Below the pieces are notes generated by a model that saw nothing but the letters and a program-made list of their open reading frames with translations, did no database searches and was not told the DNA's origin. A stretch of DNA of 64,000 nucleotides from NCBI GenBank assembly GCA_964438995.1, contig CAYTMQ010000003.1, positions 1-64,000 of the forward strand, in the 5' to 3' direction. The DNA is from JABMMZ01 sp964438995 (GTDB taxonomy: Bacteria; Bacteroidota; Bacteroidia; NS11-12g; UBA955). The translations under genes were made by a program, and so were the position numbers. The stretch's first letter is position 1. Every line of letters begins with the position of its first letter. Below are positions 15,018 to 23,828 of the stretch, piece after piece.

Positions 15018-16616
15018 TTATTTCGGTTCAATCAGGTTTTGCCTTACCAACCAATCTCTTTCTTCGGGTAGCATTTTTTTATCCTGAATTTCTTTGCTCA
15101 TCAAACACAATTTATTCTGTTCAACGTTGGCGTGGTTTCCGTCATAGTTGCTACTCATGCCCGTGCAAACTACCTGATAAACCCAATTTACAGTTGCCGT
15201 GACTGATTCTCTACTCATTCTATCAAGGTTATCTACTCTCAAATACCACAAAGCCATCCATATTCTACGCAAAACCAAAACAGGAAATAAATCAAGTTCT
15301 TTCTTTGGTATTTCAACATCAAACTTGTCTTTAATCAGTTGTATTTTCTTATAGTCATTTGCCCTTTCTTCCAAAATGTATTTCCATATATCGTTGCATT
15401 TTTCCTCTACTGAACAAAGAAATTCATCTCTGTTGTCTGCGTTCCACATTTCAAGGTAAAGTTGTTTGTACGATTTTCGGTTTACTTCATTCGTCCATTG
15501 TTTTGATTTCGGCATATCAGCACGAAGATTTACGGCACTCTGACACGCCTCAAACAAAAGATCTGCAAATACCTTCCATTGGTCAGGCGTATTCAGGTTT
15601 TCTTTCTTGAACATGGAAAAACGTATGCCCATCAGGTTACGCAAATGATGCACAATAAAATCTGCCTGTGAGGTAAGAGCAAACAAACTTCTGATACCGT
15701 TCTTTGCAGCAAAATCTAAAACCTCATAACCCTGCAAAGGTTGCCAATAAGTTTGTTTTGCATCAGCAAACAATCGCCAGTCGGCAATAACGGCAACAAT
15801 TTCATTCTTTACATCTTTCTTTAAAATGTCTATGGCTTTCTTGCCTGTTGCAACATCTTCAATAATGAATTGTGGTTGCAGATTTTCTTTGGCTTTGTTT
15901 ATTTCTTCCCGCAAATCGTCTAACACCAAAATTTTGTGTTTCCTTTTTCTTTCCTGCGGTTTCTCCTTCCCTTTTTCAGTTAGTTCCAGATTGCAAAGGG
16001 TAATGAATTGCAGTTTTAAAGCATTAAAATCATCTTGATTTTTTGCCGCTTTGATATTGGCGGTAAATTCGTCTAACTTGATTTTCCCTTTTTGATATTC
16101 GGATATATAAGGCGTAACGCTTCCTATTGCTTCTTCAATCTTATCTTTTAGGACAAATTTCAAGTCGTGGTTTAATTTGTCTATCACAATACCTTTCAGG
16201 TCGCAAAGCATAGTCGCTACATCATGCAAAGCGGCATTGCTTAACGGTTCAATACTTTCCGCTACTTTTTTAAAATCAGTTTCTTTAAACGGTGCTTCCA
16301 GGAATGCTGAACCTCTGCCGAAAAGGATTTTGTATTTGATTTCTTTATTGCTTTGCTGTTCAAAATACTCTTTTTTTATCGGGCTGTAAAAAACAATGGG
16401 TGCTTTTGATTTTAGTTTTGTCCGCAATTCGTTGGCAACTTCAAAACCATAGTTCTTGCTTAGGTGTCTGCCTTGCCAGTTTAAATGAACATTTACCAAG
16501 AAAACACTTTGTGCATTATCAATAGTTTCGGGAATATCCGAAAGACTATAAATATTTACGCCACCGTTTATTTGTAGTGTTCCTTCATTGCATATATTAT
16601 AAATCGTTTTACTCAT
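15018..16616 (-). CDS. Tandem receiver-like protein (pseudo-REC + REC) with helical C-terminal region
   Basis: Of 532 residues, about 20-115 form a degenerate receiver-like domain (VFLVNVHLNWQG…APIVFYSPI…FLEAPF) with Asn where the phosphorylated Asp would be. Residues 228-345 form a second receiver with the full active-site set: KILVLDD (Asp233/234), VIADWRL (Asp279), FALTSQ (Thr315) and FKKE (Lys337/338). The C-terminal ~170 residues are helical and unassigned. The N-terminal half resembles that of the 587-residue neighbour, so the two are paralogues. It is the last gene of the ten-gene operon and overlaps the upstream gene by 8 bases. It is predicted to be a cytoplasmic signalling protein receiving phosphate from the kinase-like protein at 20565-22142; this is inference. 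Confidence 0.6.
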   Translation of the reverse strand: MSKTIYNICNEGTLQINGGVNIYSLSDIPETIDNAQSVFLVNVHLNWQGRHLSKNYGFEVANELRTKLKSKAPIVFYSPIKKEYFEQQSNKEIKYKILFGRGSAFLEAPFKETDFKKVAESIEPLSNAALHDVATMLCDLKGIVIDKLNHDLKFVLKDKIEEAIGSVTPYISEYQKGKIKLDEFTANIKAAKNQDDFNALKLQFITLCNLELTEKGKEKPQERKRKHKILVLDDLREEINKAKENLQPQFIIEDVATGKKAIDILKKDVKNEIVAVIADWRLFADAKQTYWQPLQGYEVLDFAAKNGIRSLFALTSQADFIVHHLRNLMGIRFSMFKKENLNTPDQWKVFADLLFEACQSAVNLRADMPKSKQWTNEVNRKSYKQLYLEMWNADNRDEFLCSVEEKCNDIWKYILEERANDYKKIQLIKDKFDVEIPKKELDLFPVLVLRRIWMALWYLRVDNLDRMSRESVTATVNWVYQVVCTGMSSNYDGNHANVEQNKLCLMSKEIQDKKMLPEERDWLVRQNLIEPK

Positions 16617-18372
16617 TTGATAACTTTAATTTGGTTCTTCCTTCGGAAACAAATTTGAAAGTTTGGCTTCCAGTCGTCCAATTTAAAACAACCTGTCCTC
16701 TTGTTGCTCCTTCATTATAGAGTTCAGTATAAAGTTCAGCATGGTTAATTTCCTTGAGTATTTCACGCATTCTTTTATCTATTCTTGTTTCAAATTTATC
16801 AGGTGTAGTTTTAGGTCTGTTCTTGCTGTTATAAAACTGTATATAAATGTAAAGCATTCGAAATTTTGAATTATCAGGCTGTTGAATATACTTTTCACCG
16901 TCTATTTTAAACTTATTAGTAGCACTTATTTCATTATCTTCAAGAGCAAGAAGCCAATAGTGAAAATATATTAGTGCATCTTCTATTGAAAGGTAACGGT
17001 AGCTTGCATAATGCGAAGCCACATTTCTTGCAGCAAAAAAATATCGAAAATGAAGGTTTAAGTCATCTAAATCTTTGTTCTTTTGGCGATAGCCAAGTAA
17101 TTCATAAATGTTGCCTAAGTTGGAAATAATAGCTGATGCCGTAAAATTGTTGTCTTTGCTGCTGAATGATTTGGCAAATAAATCTTCTCTCTTTAGATAA
17201 GCTCTGATAGCAAAATAAGCATCGGTTAAAATGTCAAAGATGTGCTGTTTTTCAGTTTTTGTAGCTCTTTTATCGTCTGCATCTTTACGATAATCTTCTT
17301 TAGAATACCACCAATTAGCAGTATTAAAATTTTTCAACTTCTCTATTCTTCGCCAAAAGTCTTTTAGATGCTCGTATATTTCGGAATGGTCGCCAACGGT
17401 AAGCCTTTCAACGCTGTTTTTTATACACTCGTAATTGAATTGCTTTTGTGAGTTCGGCACATCAAGCCTTGCATCTTTAGCTGTCCAATCATCAATACCG
17501 CTTCTGTCTAAAAACTGGTAATACCTGATTTTACTGCTTGATGAATGTATAAGCATGGGAATACCGCCATTCATATTTTCTTTTATGTGCTTGTAAAGTC
17601 GGTAGCCGCTTATTTCTTCTAATTGATTAAAGGTCTTCCAAGTATCGGTTTCGTGTGATTCTTGCAAATAGAAGTCGGAAATAATTAAATCTGCCTGATG
17701 AATTTTAGTTTTGAAATTGGTATCTTTTATTTTATCTAAACTAAATTCATTATTGGGTGCTTCACTCTTTTGGTATAATGCGTAGTAGAGGGATTTCGGG
17801 TTATCAAAAATCGTATTAAAAACAGTTTCCCATTCTTTAATTTGGTCGTCAATTACCACAATGTTTTTATCATTGGCGTTTATTTTTGTTCTGCCATTGA
17901 AAGACCAACCCGACAAAAGATTTTCCGAAGCGTTATTGAAATATTTCCAATCCGTTTTTGCTTGCAATTCAGCAATGCAATTATTCCAGTTAAAAGGAAC
18001 ATTAAAGAAAGTGTAATGTTCCAATACAGCGTTTTCAGGTTTTAACTTTACTAAATTCTCAACCGTGATAGGTGAGAAAAAGGCAACTTTCAATTTTTCC
18101 TGATTGTCCTCGTATATCTTTAAAAGATGCCTGTAAACAGCAACTCCGTTTTGTTGCTGAAAATCGTATTCCTTTTTGGTATCTCCCGAATCAAAAACAC
18201 AGTGAACATTGATTAAGTAAATTACATCATCAAAACCTTTTGAACCCGCCAAATACTCAACAGTAGCATCAAAAGTTTTTTCTGCCACATTTATAATGTC
18301 AAAAGGTGGATTGCCGCCTAAATCAGCACCCTCATTTTTCCAGTCTAAATTATCTACTACAATAATGTTCAT
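16609..18372 (-). CDS. Tandem receiver-like protein with predicted C-terminal HEPN RNase-like domain
   Basis: The 587-residue protein starts with a degenerate receiver-like domain (YLINVH…GVAVYRHLL…KVAFFSPI…FFNVPF). A second receiver at about 168-310 keeps the key residues: NIVVIDD (Asp175/176), LIISDFYL (Asp233), IHSSSS (Ser277-280) and AKDAR (Lys299). The C-terminal region is helical and contains FAARNVASH (Arg449, His454), an R-x4-H arrangement typical of HEPN-superfamily RNases, set between long helices as in that fold. This suggests that a phosphorylation signal controls an RNA-cutting or related effector. It overlaps the upstream gene by 4 bases (ATGA) and the downstream paralogue by 8. 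The receiver call is fairly firm; HEPN is a motif-level prediction. Confidence 0.55.
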   Translation of the reverse strand: MNIIVVDNLDWKNEGADLGGNPPFDIINVAEKTFDATVEYLAGSKGFDDVIYLINVHCVFDSGDTKKEYDFQQQNGVAVYRHLLKIYEDNQEKLKVAFFSPITVENLVKLKPENAVLEHYTFFNVPFNWNNCIAELQAKTDWKYFNNASENLLSGWSFNGRTKINANDKNIVVIDDQIKEWETVFNTIFDNPKSLYYALYQKSEAPNNEFSLDKIKDTNFKTKIHQADLIISDFYLQESHETDTWKTFNQLEEISGYRLYKHIKENMNGGIPMLIHSSSSKIRYYQFLDRSGIDDWTAKDARLDVPNSQKQFNYECIKNSVERLTVGDHSEIYEHLKDFWRRIEKLKNFNTANWWYSKEDYRKDADDKRATKTEKQHIFDILTDAYFAIRAYLKREDLFAKSFSSKDNNFTASAIISNLGNIYELLGYRQKNKDLDDLNLHFRYFFAARNVASHYASYRYLSIEDALIYFHYWLLALEDNEISATNKFKIDGEKYIQQPDNSKFRMLYIYIQFYNSKNRPKTTPDKFETRIDKRMREILKEINHAELYTELYNEGATRGQVVLNWTTGSQTFKFVSEGRTKLKLSNE

Positions 18373-18905
18373 TTGTTCAGTCTTTTCGTTACAGCTTTTT
18401 CTAATTCACTCTTTGCATTTCGTAAATCAGCATCGTTTCCATACACATAATCAAACGGTAATGAAGTTGCCAGTTTTTTTAGTGGGTTTTCAATGGCTTC
18501 ATCAAAGCCAAGCACTTCTTTTATTTCAGAAACGGCATTTGTTGCATTGTTATCTTTCTTTAAAACCTCAACAATTTGTCCTATTCTGTTTAGTGCTTGT
18601 TTCTCGTTCCCAACATTAAAAACATCAGGCAGGTTAAACATACGGTCAGTATAATTTATTCCTTCAATGTTTTGGGCTATACCACCTCCTGAAAAGAAAA
18701 CAATAAAATTGTCCGGATTTACTTTCGGCACAAAGGTTTCAATGTTGTCATTTCCTTTATGAATCAGAAACAGTTTAGAGCCATTGTCGGCTATGGTATC
18801 GTTGATTTCATAAAATTCTTTTATGGAAACCCCTTGTATATTTTCCAAAGAGGCTTTAAGCCCAAATGACCTTGCAGGTGTGTTGTCAATTATTGTTACG
18901 TTCAT
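18369..18905 (-). CDS. Short degenerate receiver-like protein
   Basis: The 178-residue protein begins NVTIIDN, followed by KLFLIHKGN and FIVFFSGGG, i.e. the strand order of a receiver domain. The acceptor Asp is replaced by His49, only one of the acidic pair (Asp7) is kept, and the switch Ser72 remains. It should not be phosphorylated in the usual way and may act as a scaffold or decoy for the neighbouring proteins. The C-terminal ~60 residues are helical. It shares an ATGA overlap with the next gene and lies 2 bases from the preceding one. Confidence 0.5.
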   Translation of the reverse strand: MNVTIIDNTPARSFGLKASLENIQGVSIKEFYEINDTIADNGSKLFLIHKGNDNIETFVPKVNPDNFIVFFSGGGIAQNIEGINYTDRMFNLPDVFNVGNEKQALNRIGQIVEVLKKDNNATNAVSEIKEVLGFDEAIENPLKKLATSLPFDYVYGNDADLRNAKSELEKAVTKRLNK

Positions 18906-18907
18906 GC

Positions 18908-20560
18908 TTAAATCGGTTTTATGGTAAATACATATTCGGTTTTGTTTTCTGTTTTACCCTCAATGGTGATACTTTTATCAGAACCAACTGTTACTCGTTT
19001 TTTGCCAAATTGAATCTCAATTTTAGCCTTGTATCTGTTACTGAAAAGGCAGACATAATCTTCAATGGCTTGTTCCTTTAAGCTAATTCCATAAAGGTTT
19101 TCTTTTAATTTATTTTCTACTTTTTCTTTCTCTCTTACAATAGGATTATCACTATCCCAACTGTTAAACTTATCTGTATCGGTGTCAATACTTACCGATA
19201 TTTTGAGAAAATTAGGCGTTAACAAGCTATGTGCAATAGAATAATTAGCTTCAATATTCAAACTTGGACAATAATCCTCTGCCGGGTTAGTAAAGTGGTG
19301 TTTGTTATCTGTTTGAACTGAACAATACATGAAATAAATATCTCCGATATAAACACCGAACTCCGCCAATGTTTTAATTAAACCCAAGTGTTGAAAAGAA
19401 GCTTTTACAGGCGTAGTGTTATTGGTAAAATTTATCTCAAGGCTACTATGCTTATTCAAATTACTTGCAATTCTTCTTCTGATTTCATTCAAACATTCAT
19501 TTGGAAATGTATTTAAGTTGGTATCAAGAATTTCAGAAAACACTTTGTAATCTCCTCTTGATTTATCAGAAACATAAAAGTTAGGTTTAGATTCTATGTG
19601 ATGAATAGCAGTTAAGCGATTGCTAACTAAGTCGTTATTTTCAGCACATAATTCATCAATGCTTTTCCCATTGATTACTCCGTGTGAAAAGACTATCCAC
19701 TTGTATATTTTTCGGAAATTCAATTCATTTAATACTTCGTAAATGACTTTTTTATTTTCCTCTATATCAGTTCCTAATTCAATCCTGTTTACCTGCTTTG
19801 GAAACAATGTTCTTAAACTCCAACAGTTTTCAGGATTAGTGTCAGTTCCGTTATCAGGTATTAGTGGTTCATCAGCTTTATCAATACTTCCGTTCCATGC
19901 TTTAATGATTTCGTTTAGCTCTTGTATTTTGTTTGCTGTTTGGCGGTTGATAATGGCTATTTGTCGGGCTTGCAGGTAAGCATCAACCTTTTGTTCTACT
20001 TTGTCAATATAGTTGTCAACTCCTCCACCTGTCATTTCACCAATCAATATATCATCGGTCAGCACACGATTTGACAACAACTTAAATACCTTTCTGATAT
20101 TTTCAGTTTTATCAGAGCCTGAAAAAACAATTTTGGGCTTATCGTTTTTAGGAAGGATATTCAACAGGTTTAGCCCTGCTAACACGGAAGGTATTTTACC
20201 TTTGGTAATATCATCAAAACTGATGTCTTCCAAGTTCTTTTCTTCAACATTTGTGCTTTTGATAGACTCTGTATTATTCCAGTTCATATCAATAAAGTAG
20301 ATGTCCTTCTTCGCTTGAAAATCTTCTTTAGATATTTTTTCATAGATAGCCGAATAACTGTCGTTTTCAGGTTTGAAAAATTGCACTTCTAAGGGTTCTG
20401 CATTTTCTATAAAAGTGGAAGAATCGGACAATGTAATGTCAGTGCTTCCTTTCTTTACATAATTCTTAGGGATGAGAAAAAGGTCAAAAACCCGTTTCCA
20501 CCCACCGGAAGCAGTCTGTTGATTTTCATCGTCCAATATGACAAAAGAATATTTTTTCAT
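18908..20560 (-). CDS. Receiver-like N-terminal domain fused to a large unknown domain
   Basis: The 550-residue protein opens with YSFVILDDENQ (Asp10/Asp11), then DIYFIDMNWN (Asp91) and KIVFSGSD (Ser147/149). This is a stretched receiver-like domain in which I cannot find the conserved Lys. The C-terminal ~350 residues have no recognised motif and mix helices with beta segments (KAKIEIQFGKKRVTVGS… near the end). It is encoded 4 bases after the histidine-kinase-like gene, which makes it a natural first partner of that protein. No membrane segment is present. Confidence 0.5.
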   Translation of the reverse strand: MKKYSFVILDDENQQTASGGWKRVFDLFLIPKNYVKKGSTDITLSDSSTFIENAEPLEVQFFKPENDSYSAIYEKISKEDFQAKKDIYFIDMNWNNTESIKSTNVEEKNLEDISFDDITKGKIPSVLAGLNLLNILPKNDKPKIVFSGSDKTENIRKVFKLLSNRVLTDDILIGEMTGGGVDNYIDKVEQKVDAYLQARQIAIINRQTANKIQELNEIIKAWNGSIDKADEPLIPDNGTDTNPENCWSLRTLFPKQVNRIELGTDIEENKKVIYEVLNELNFRKIYKWIVFSHGVINGKSIDELCAENNDLVSNRLTAIHHIESKPNFYVSDKSRGDYKVFSEILDTNLNTFPNECLNEIRRRIASNLNKHSSLEINFTNNTTPVKASFQHLGLIKTLAEFGVYIGDIYFMYCSVQTDNKHHFTNPAEDYCPSLNIEANYSIAHSLLTPNFLKISVSIDTDTDKFNSWDSDNPIVREKEKVENKLKENLYGISLKEQAIEDYVCLFSNRYKAKIEIQFGKKRVTVGSDKSITIEGKTENKTEYVFTIKPI

Positions 20561-20564
20561 TGTT

Positions 20565-22142
20565 TCACTTTTTAATTAGTGTTGAATTATCGTTTAAAGT
20601 CAGCTTCTTGAAATATAAATATCCGTCTTTACTTTTCTGTTCACCATCTTCTGTATATTGTATTTTGACATCTTTCTTTTGGGTTGAACAGCCAATATTG
20701 TTATTCTCTAACAGCGACTTTAAATCATTATTGCCTAAGCCGCTTGCAGAACTGTGTTCTGTAAAATCCGTTGTGTAATTCTCTATAAATTTTGCTTCCT
20801 GCTCACTGTTGCTATTTTCGGGCAGGTCTATTACAAAATCGTTGTAACCTTGATTTTCCTTGTATTGGAAGAAGTAAATTTCATTGGTATTGGCATATAC
20901 AATCAAGAAACTGTTTAATGCACTTCCTGTATTTGAAACATAAGCATCTTTCATCCAAAATTTCTTGAAGTTTTCAATGAATGCAGATGAAAACTTTATG
21001 ACAACATTCATGGAAGCCAAACTTTTAGGAAGCTCAAAATACATTTTAGAAGTCTGTCCCCTGAAATGAAGTTTAAACGAAGAAGCCCCTGATAGCTTAG
21101 AAAAAAGGGTATTGACTATTGTATCAAAATTGCTTTGACTTTCAAAGAAATCTTGCAACGAAGTAGTGCATATTTCTTTTACAAGATTGTATTCATCATC
21201 GGTCAGCGACTTGATTGCACGAAGGTCAATATGTGAACCAGTAAAAAAGTTTCTGATGTATAAATACTCAAAGAAACGCTCAAAGCCTATATTGAACTTT
21301 TTAACTTCGGTTTGCTCTGCTATATCGTCTAAACGTTGTCCTAATCTAAAATGATGTTCAAGAATTTCTGCCTGAAGCTGTAACACTTTTGCCGCAAGTT
21401 TTGCATCATCAGTTTTACTTCCGTCAATCTGTGCTTGAATGTCTTTTGCTTTAAGGCTAATGCCTGTGAATATAGGTCTTAAATAGTGGTTAATGGTTCT
21501 CTGTTGATTACGAAGGATTTTTATTTTTTGAAGATTTCTACTGGTTTCTTTATACTCTTTGGTAAAATATTCTCGCCCTCTGCCATACAGAAATTTATAT
21601 ATTTCAAAGGAAATAAAATCGGTAATCTGCTTATTAGCATTTTCATCTGACGAAAATTGATTTTTCAAAAGGACGTAAACACCTACTTCAATTCGTTCCT
21701 TTGTTTCTTCATCATTAATGAAATCCTTAAATAAGGTCAAACATTGACCCGCAATTTTCTTTTCTTCAACAAACTCATGCCAAGTATCTAATCCGACAAT
21801 TTCTGTATGCGTTACAGTCTTGGGGTCATATATTTCATAAATAGGTTCTGGAATTGTAAGCGGTTCTTGGTAATTTTTGACACTATATGGGGTAGGCTCA
21901 TCATTGGATGCTGTCGGTGGAATAGAATATCCATGCTCATCAAAATACTCTTCTAATTGTTTAGGATAGTTTTTTATTTTATGCTGATAGATTGACTTAA
22001 TTTTTATGCCTCCATTCTCATAGTGAGATACGGTTGTAAAATCAAACAACAACAAACTATTATTGTGGTTTGCCAAAAAAACGTCTGTTTTTTGCCAAAT
22101 GCTACTAATCTGTTCCTGTATTTGTTGTTCTTCGGTTGTCAT
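20565..22142 (-). CDS. Divergent cytoplasmic histidine-kinase-like protein
   Basis: The 525-residue protein has no membrane helix. Its middle part contains RNQQRTINHYLRPIFTGISL (His219), which looks like the H-box helix of a dimerisation/phosphoacceptor domain, followed by a second long helix (AKLAAKVLQLQAEILEHHF). The C-terminal part resembles a degenerate GHKL ATPase: an N-box-like helix (AFIENFKKFW, 387-396), paired strands (SFLIVYANTNEIYFFQY) and a G2-box-like SGLGNNDLKSLLENN (467-481) followed by a glycine turn and final strand. The N-terminal ~180 residues are an unknown, possibly sensory, region. Its position beside four receiver-like proteins is the main contextual support. ATP binding and kinase activity are unproven because several box residues are missing. 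Confidence 0.45.
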   Translation of the reverse strand: MTTEEQQIQEQISSIWQKTDVFLANHNNSLLLFDFTTVSHYENGGIKIKSIYQHKIKNYPKQLEEYFDEHGYSIPPTASNDEPTPYSVKNYQEPLTIPEPIYEIYDPKTVTHTEIVGLDTWHEFVEEKKIAGQCLTLFKDFINDEETKERIEVGVYVLLKNQFSSDENANKQITDFISFEIYKFLYGRGREYFTKEYKETSRNLQKIKILRNQQRTINHYLRPIFTGISLKAKDIQAQIDGSKTDDAKLAAKVLQLQAEILEHHFRLGQRLDDIAEQTEVKKFNIGFERFFEYLYIRNFFTGSHIDLRAIKSLTDDEYNLVKEICTTSLQDFFESQSNFDTIVNTLFSKLSGASSFKLHFRGQTSKMYFELPKSLASMNVVIKFSSAFIENFKKFWMKDAYVSNTGSALNSFLIVYANTNEIYFFQYKENQGYNDFVIDLPENSNSEQEAKFIENYTTDFTEHSSASGLGNNDLKSLLENNNIGCSTQKKDVKIQYTEDGEQKSKDGYLYFKKLTLNDNSTLIKK

Positions 22143-22144
22143 AA

Positions 22145-23119
22145 TTATTTTTTGTTGTGGTATTTGTCAATGAATGAGTTATTGATAAACTTATCCGCAT
22201 CAAATGACTTAATAATACCTAAATCTTTTAAATCGCTGCCCATTTGTTTCCATTTCTGTATGTCAGATGTCAGCACTTTTCCATTTTCACCCCTGAAATA
22301 ATCAATGCCTGCTTTGAATGATGCTCTTTCTCTGTTTATATCAATGGTCTTATTGTATGCTGCTAAGTAGTTCAATGCTTTTTCAGGGTTTTCTAATGCA
22401 ATTTCCCAACCTTGTGCTATTGAATTGATAAACTTCTGCACTAATTCGGGTTCGTTTTCTACCGTGCTTCGTTTGGTAAAATAAACAGTGCCGATAAATG
22501 AAACTCCGTAATCCTGCGGCTTTACAACTGTGTATTTTATTGCCTCTTTATCTAAGGAAACAGTTTCATCAAAAATATATGCAGGTCTAATATCGTAAGC
22601 ACCTGCAATAAAAGAACCTAAGTCAAAAGGTGCTTCTACTTCATTCAGTTTGTTTTTATCTAAACCTGCTTTTCTTACTAATGTTCGGTAAATCATTTCG
22701 GTATTGTTACCAGTAAACACACCCACTTTTTTATTCTCAAAATCTTTTGGGGCTTTTACGTTCCATTTTTCTAACGCAATAAAACAAGTAGGGTTGATGT
22801 AGTTTACTACACCAATCACAACCAAGTCTGCACCTGTTTCATTGGCTGTAAAAACTCTGTCTGCACCACATACACCAAATTTATCTCTGCCTGAAATCAC
22901 CATTTTAATCGGGTCAACATCATCTGCTCCTTCAATCAGGTTAATGTCTAATCCGTTTAAAGAATCAGTTTCGTTAATGGCAACCACTTCACCCAAGTAG
23001 CTTGCATTGGCAAACCATTCCTGACGAAGATTTACCTTTTGAATATCTCCTTTTTTGGTATTGTCGCAACCAATCAAGAGAATTAAAACAAACGGAAGAA
23101 AAATTATCAGTCGTTTCAT
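22145..23119 (-). CDS. NMT1/THI5-like ABC transporter substrate-binding lipoprotein
   Basis: The 324-residue protein has a lipoprotein signal (ILLIGC, Cys18). A periplasmic-binding-protein fold of the NMT1/THI5/SsuA type follows: VNLRQEWFANASYLGEVVA near the N terminus, KMVISGRDKFGVCGADRVF, KDFENKKVGVFTGNNTEMIYR and the C-terminal lobe PELVQKFINSIAQGWEIALENPEKAL. Relatives bind thiamine pyrimidine precursors, sulfonates or nitrate, and the ligand here cannot be read. Matching permease and ATPase genes lie upstream, separated by two methyltransferase genes, and the histidine-kinase-like gene follows after 2 bases. Confidence 0.85.
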   Translation of the reverse strand: MKRLIIFLPFVLILLIGCDNTKKGDIQKVNLRQEWFANASYLGEVVAINETDSLNGLDINLIEGADDVDPIKMVISGRDKFGVCGADRVFTANETGADLVVIGVVNYINPTCFIALEKWNVKAPKDFENKKVGVFTGNNTEMIYRTLVRKAGLDKNKLNEVEAPFDLGSFIAGAYDIRPAYIFDETVSLDKEAIKYTVVKPQDYGVSFIGTVYFTKRSTVENEPELVQKFINSIAQGWEIALENPEKALNYLAAYNKTIDINRERASFKAGIDYFRGENGKVLTSDIQKWKQMGSDLKDLGIIKSFDADKFINNSFIDKYHNKK

Positions 23120-23120
23120 A

Positions 23121-23828
23121 TCATTTGAATTTTAGTATTAAAAATGGTGGATATAATTTGTTTTCAGTTAAATTTTTGTAAGGTTGGTCGGTAACTTCTA
23201 TCATTTCCTGCAATGCAAAACCACATTCAATAGCCATGTTTATCCAAACGGATAATTGCCATTGGTAATCTGTAAAAGTTACAGCAGGGTTTCCGTTGGG
23301 TTGTTTTATAGAAACTTCATACGGATTTCCGTTATTGAAATAATTAAAATTTTCAGGACTTAGATTTGTTTTAAAAGCGGTAAACTCATACTGTAAGAAG
23401 CAAGGATGAGAATTGGTAATAATCAACGTTCCCGAAGATTTTTTTAAAGCGGCTCTAAGTTTTCTTAAAATTCTGTATTGGTCTTCCAAACTATCCACAC
23501 ACACCAATACAAAACTTAAAACTATGCAGTCGTAAAAATCATTTTGAAAATCACTTTCATCATACAATCTTTTACAGTTTGGCTTATTAAGTGTTTGAAA
23601 TACTTTTTCTAAAGATTGTTGGTTTCTGTCGTATAAATCAATGTTGATGTTGTCGGGTAAAATTTTAGCCATATAAGCATCACCGCAGCCATAATCAAGT
23701 ATATGTGCAGGGTTCAACTCCACAATCTGTTTGGCTATGATAGGTTGTATAATCGCCTGTTCGGGATTTTCCGCTTTATACAGCCGTTCTACTTCCTCTG
23801 TGTTCCAATATGTATCTTTAAAACTCAT
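23121..23828 (-). CDS. Class I SAM-dependent methyltransferase (second of a tandem pair)
   Basis: The 235-residue Rossmann-fold methyltransferase has motif I ILDYGCGDAYM (about residues 38-48), an acidic residue after the second strand (NIDLYDRN) and motif IV-like DCIVLSFVLVCV. It resembles the adjacent upstream enzyme in length, N terminus (YWNTEEVERLY / YWTTEAADFHK), the HPCFLQYEF/HPCFLQYPF block and the C terminus, so the pair arose by duplication. The substrate is not evident; small-molecule O- or N-methylation is most likely for this fold. It lies between the transporter genes in the same operon. Confidence 0.85.
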   Translation of the reverse strand: MSFKDTYWNTEEVERLYKAENPEQAIIQPIIAKQIVELNPAHILDYGCGDAYMAKILPDNINIDLYDRNQQSLEKVFQTLNKPNCKRLYDESDFQNDFYDCIVLSFVLVCVDSLEDQYRILRKLRAALKKSSGTLIITNSHPCFLQYEFTAFKTNLSPENFNYFNNGNPYEVSIKQPNGNPAVTFTDYQWQLSVWINMAIECGFALQEMIEVTDQPYKNLTENKLYPPFLILKFK

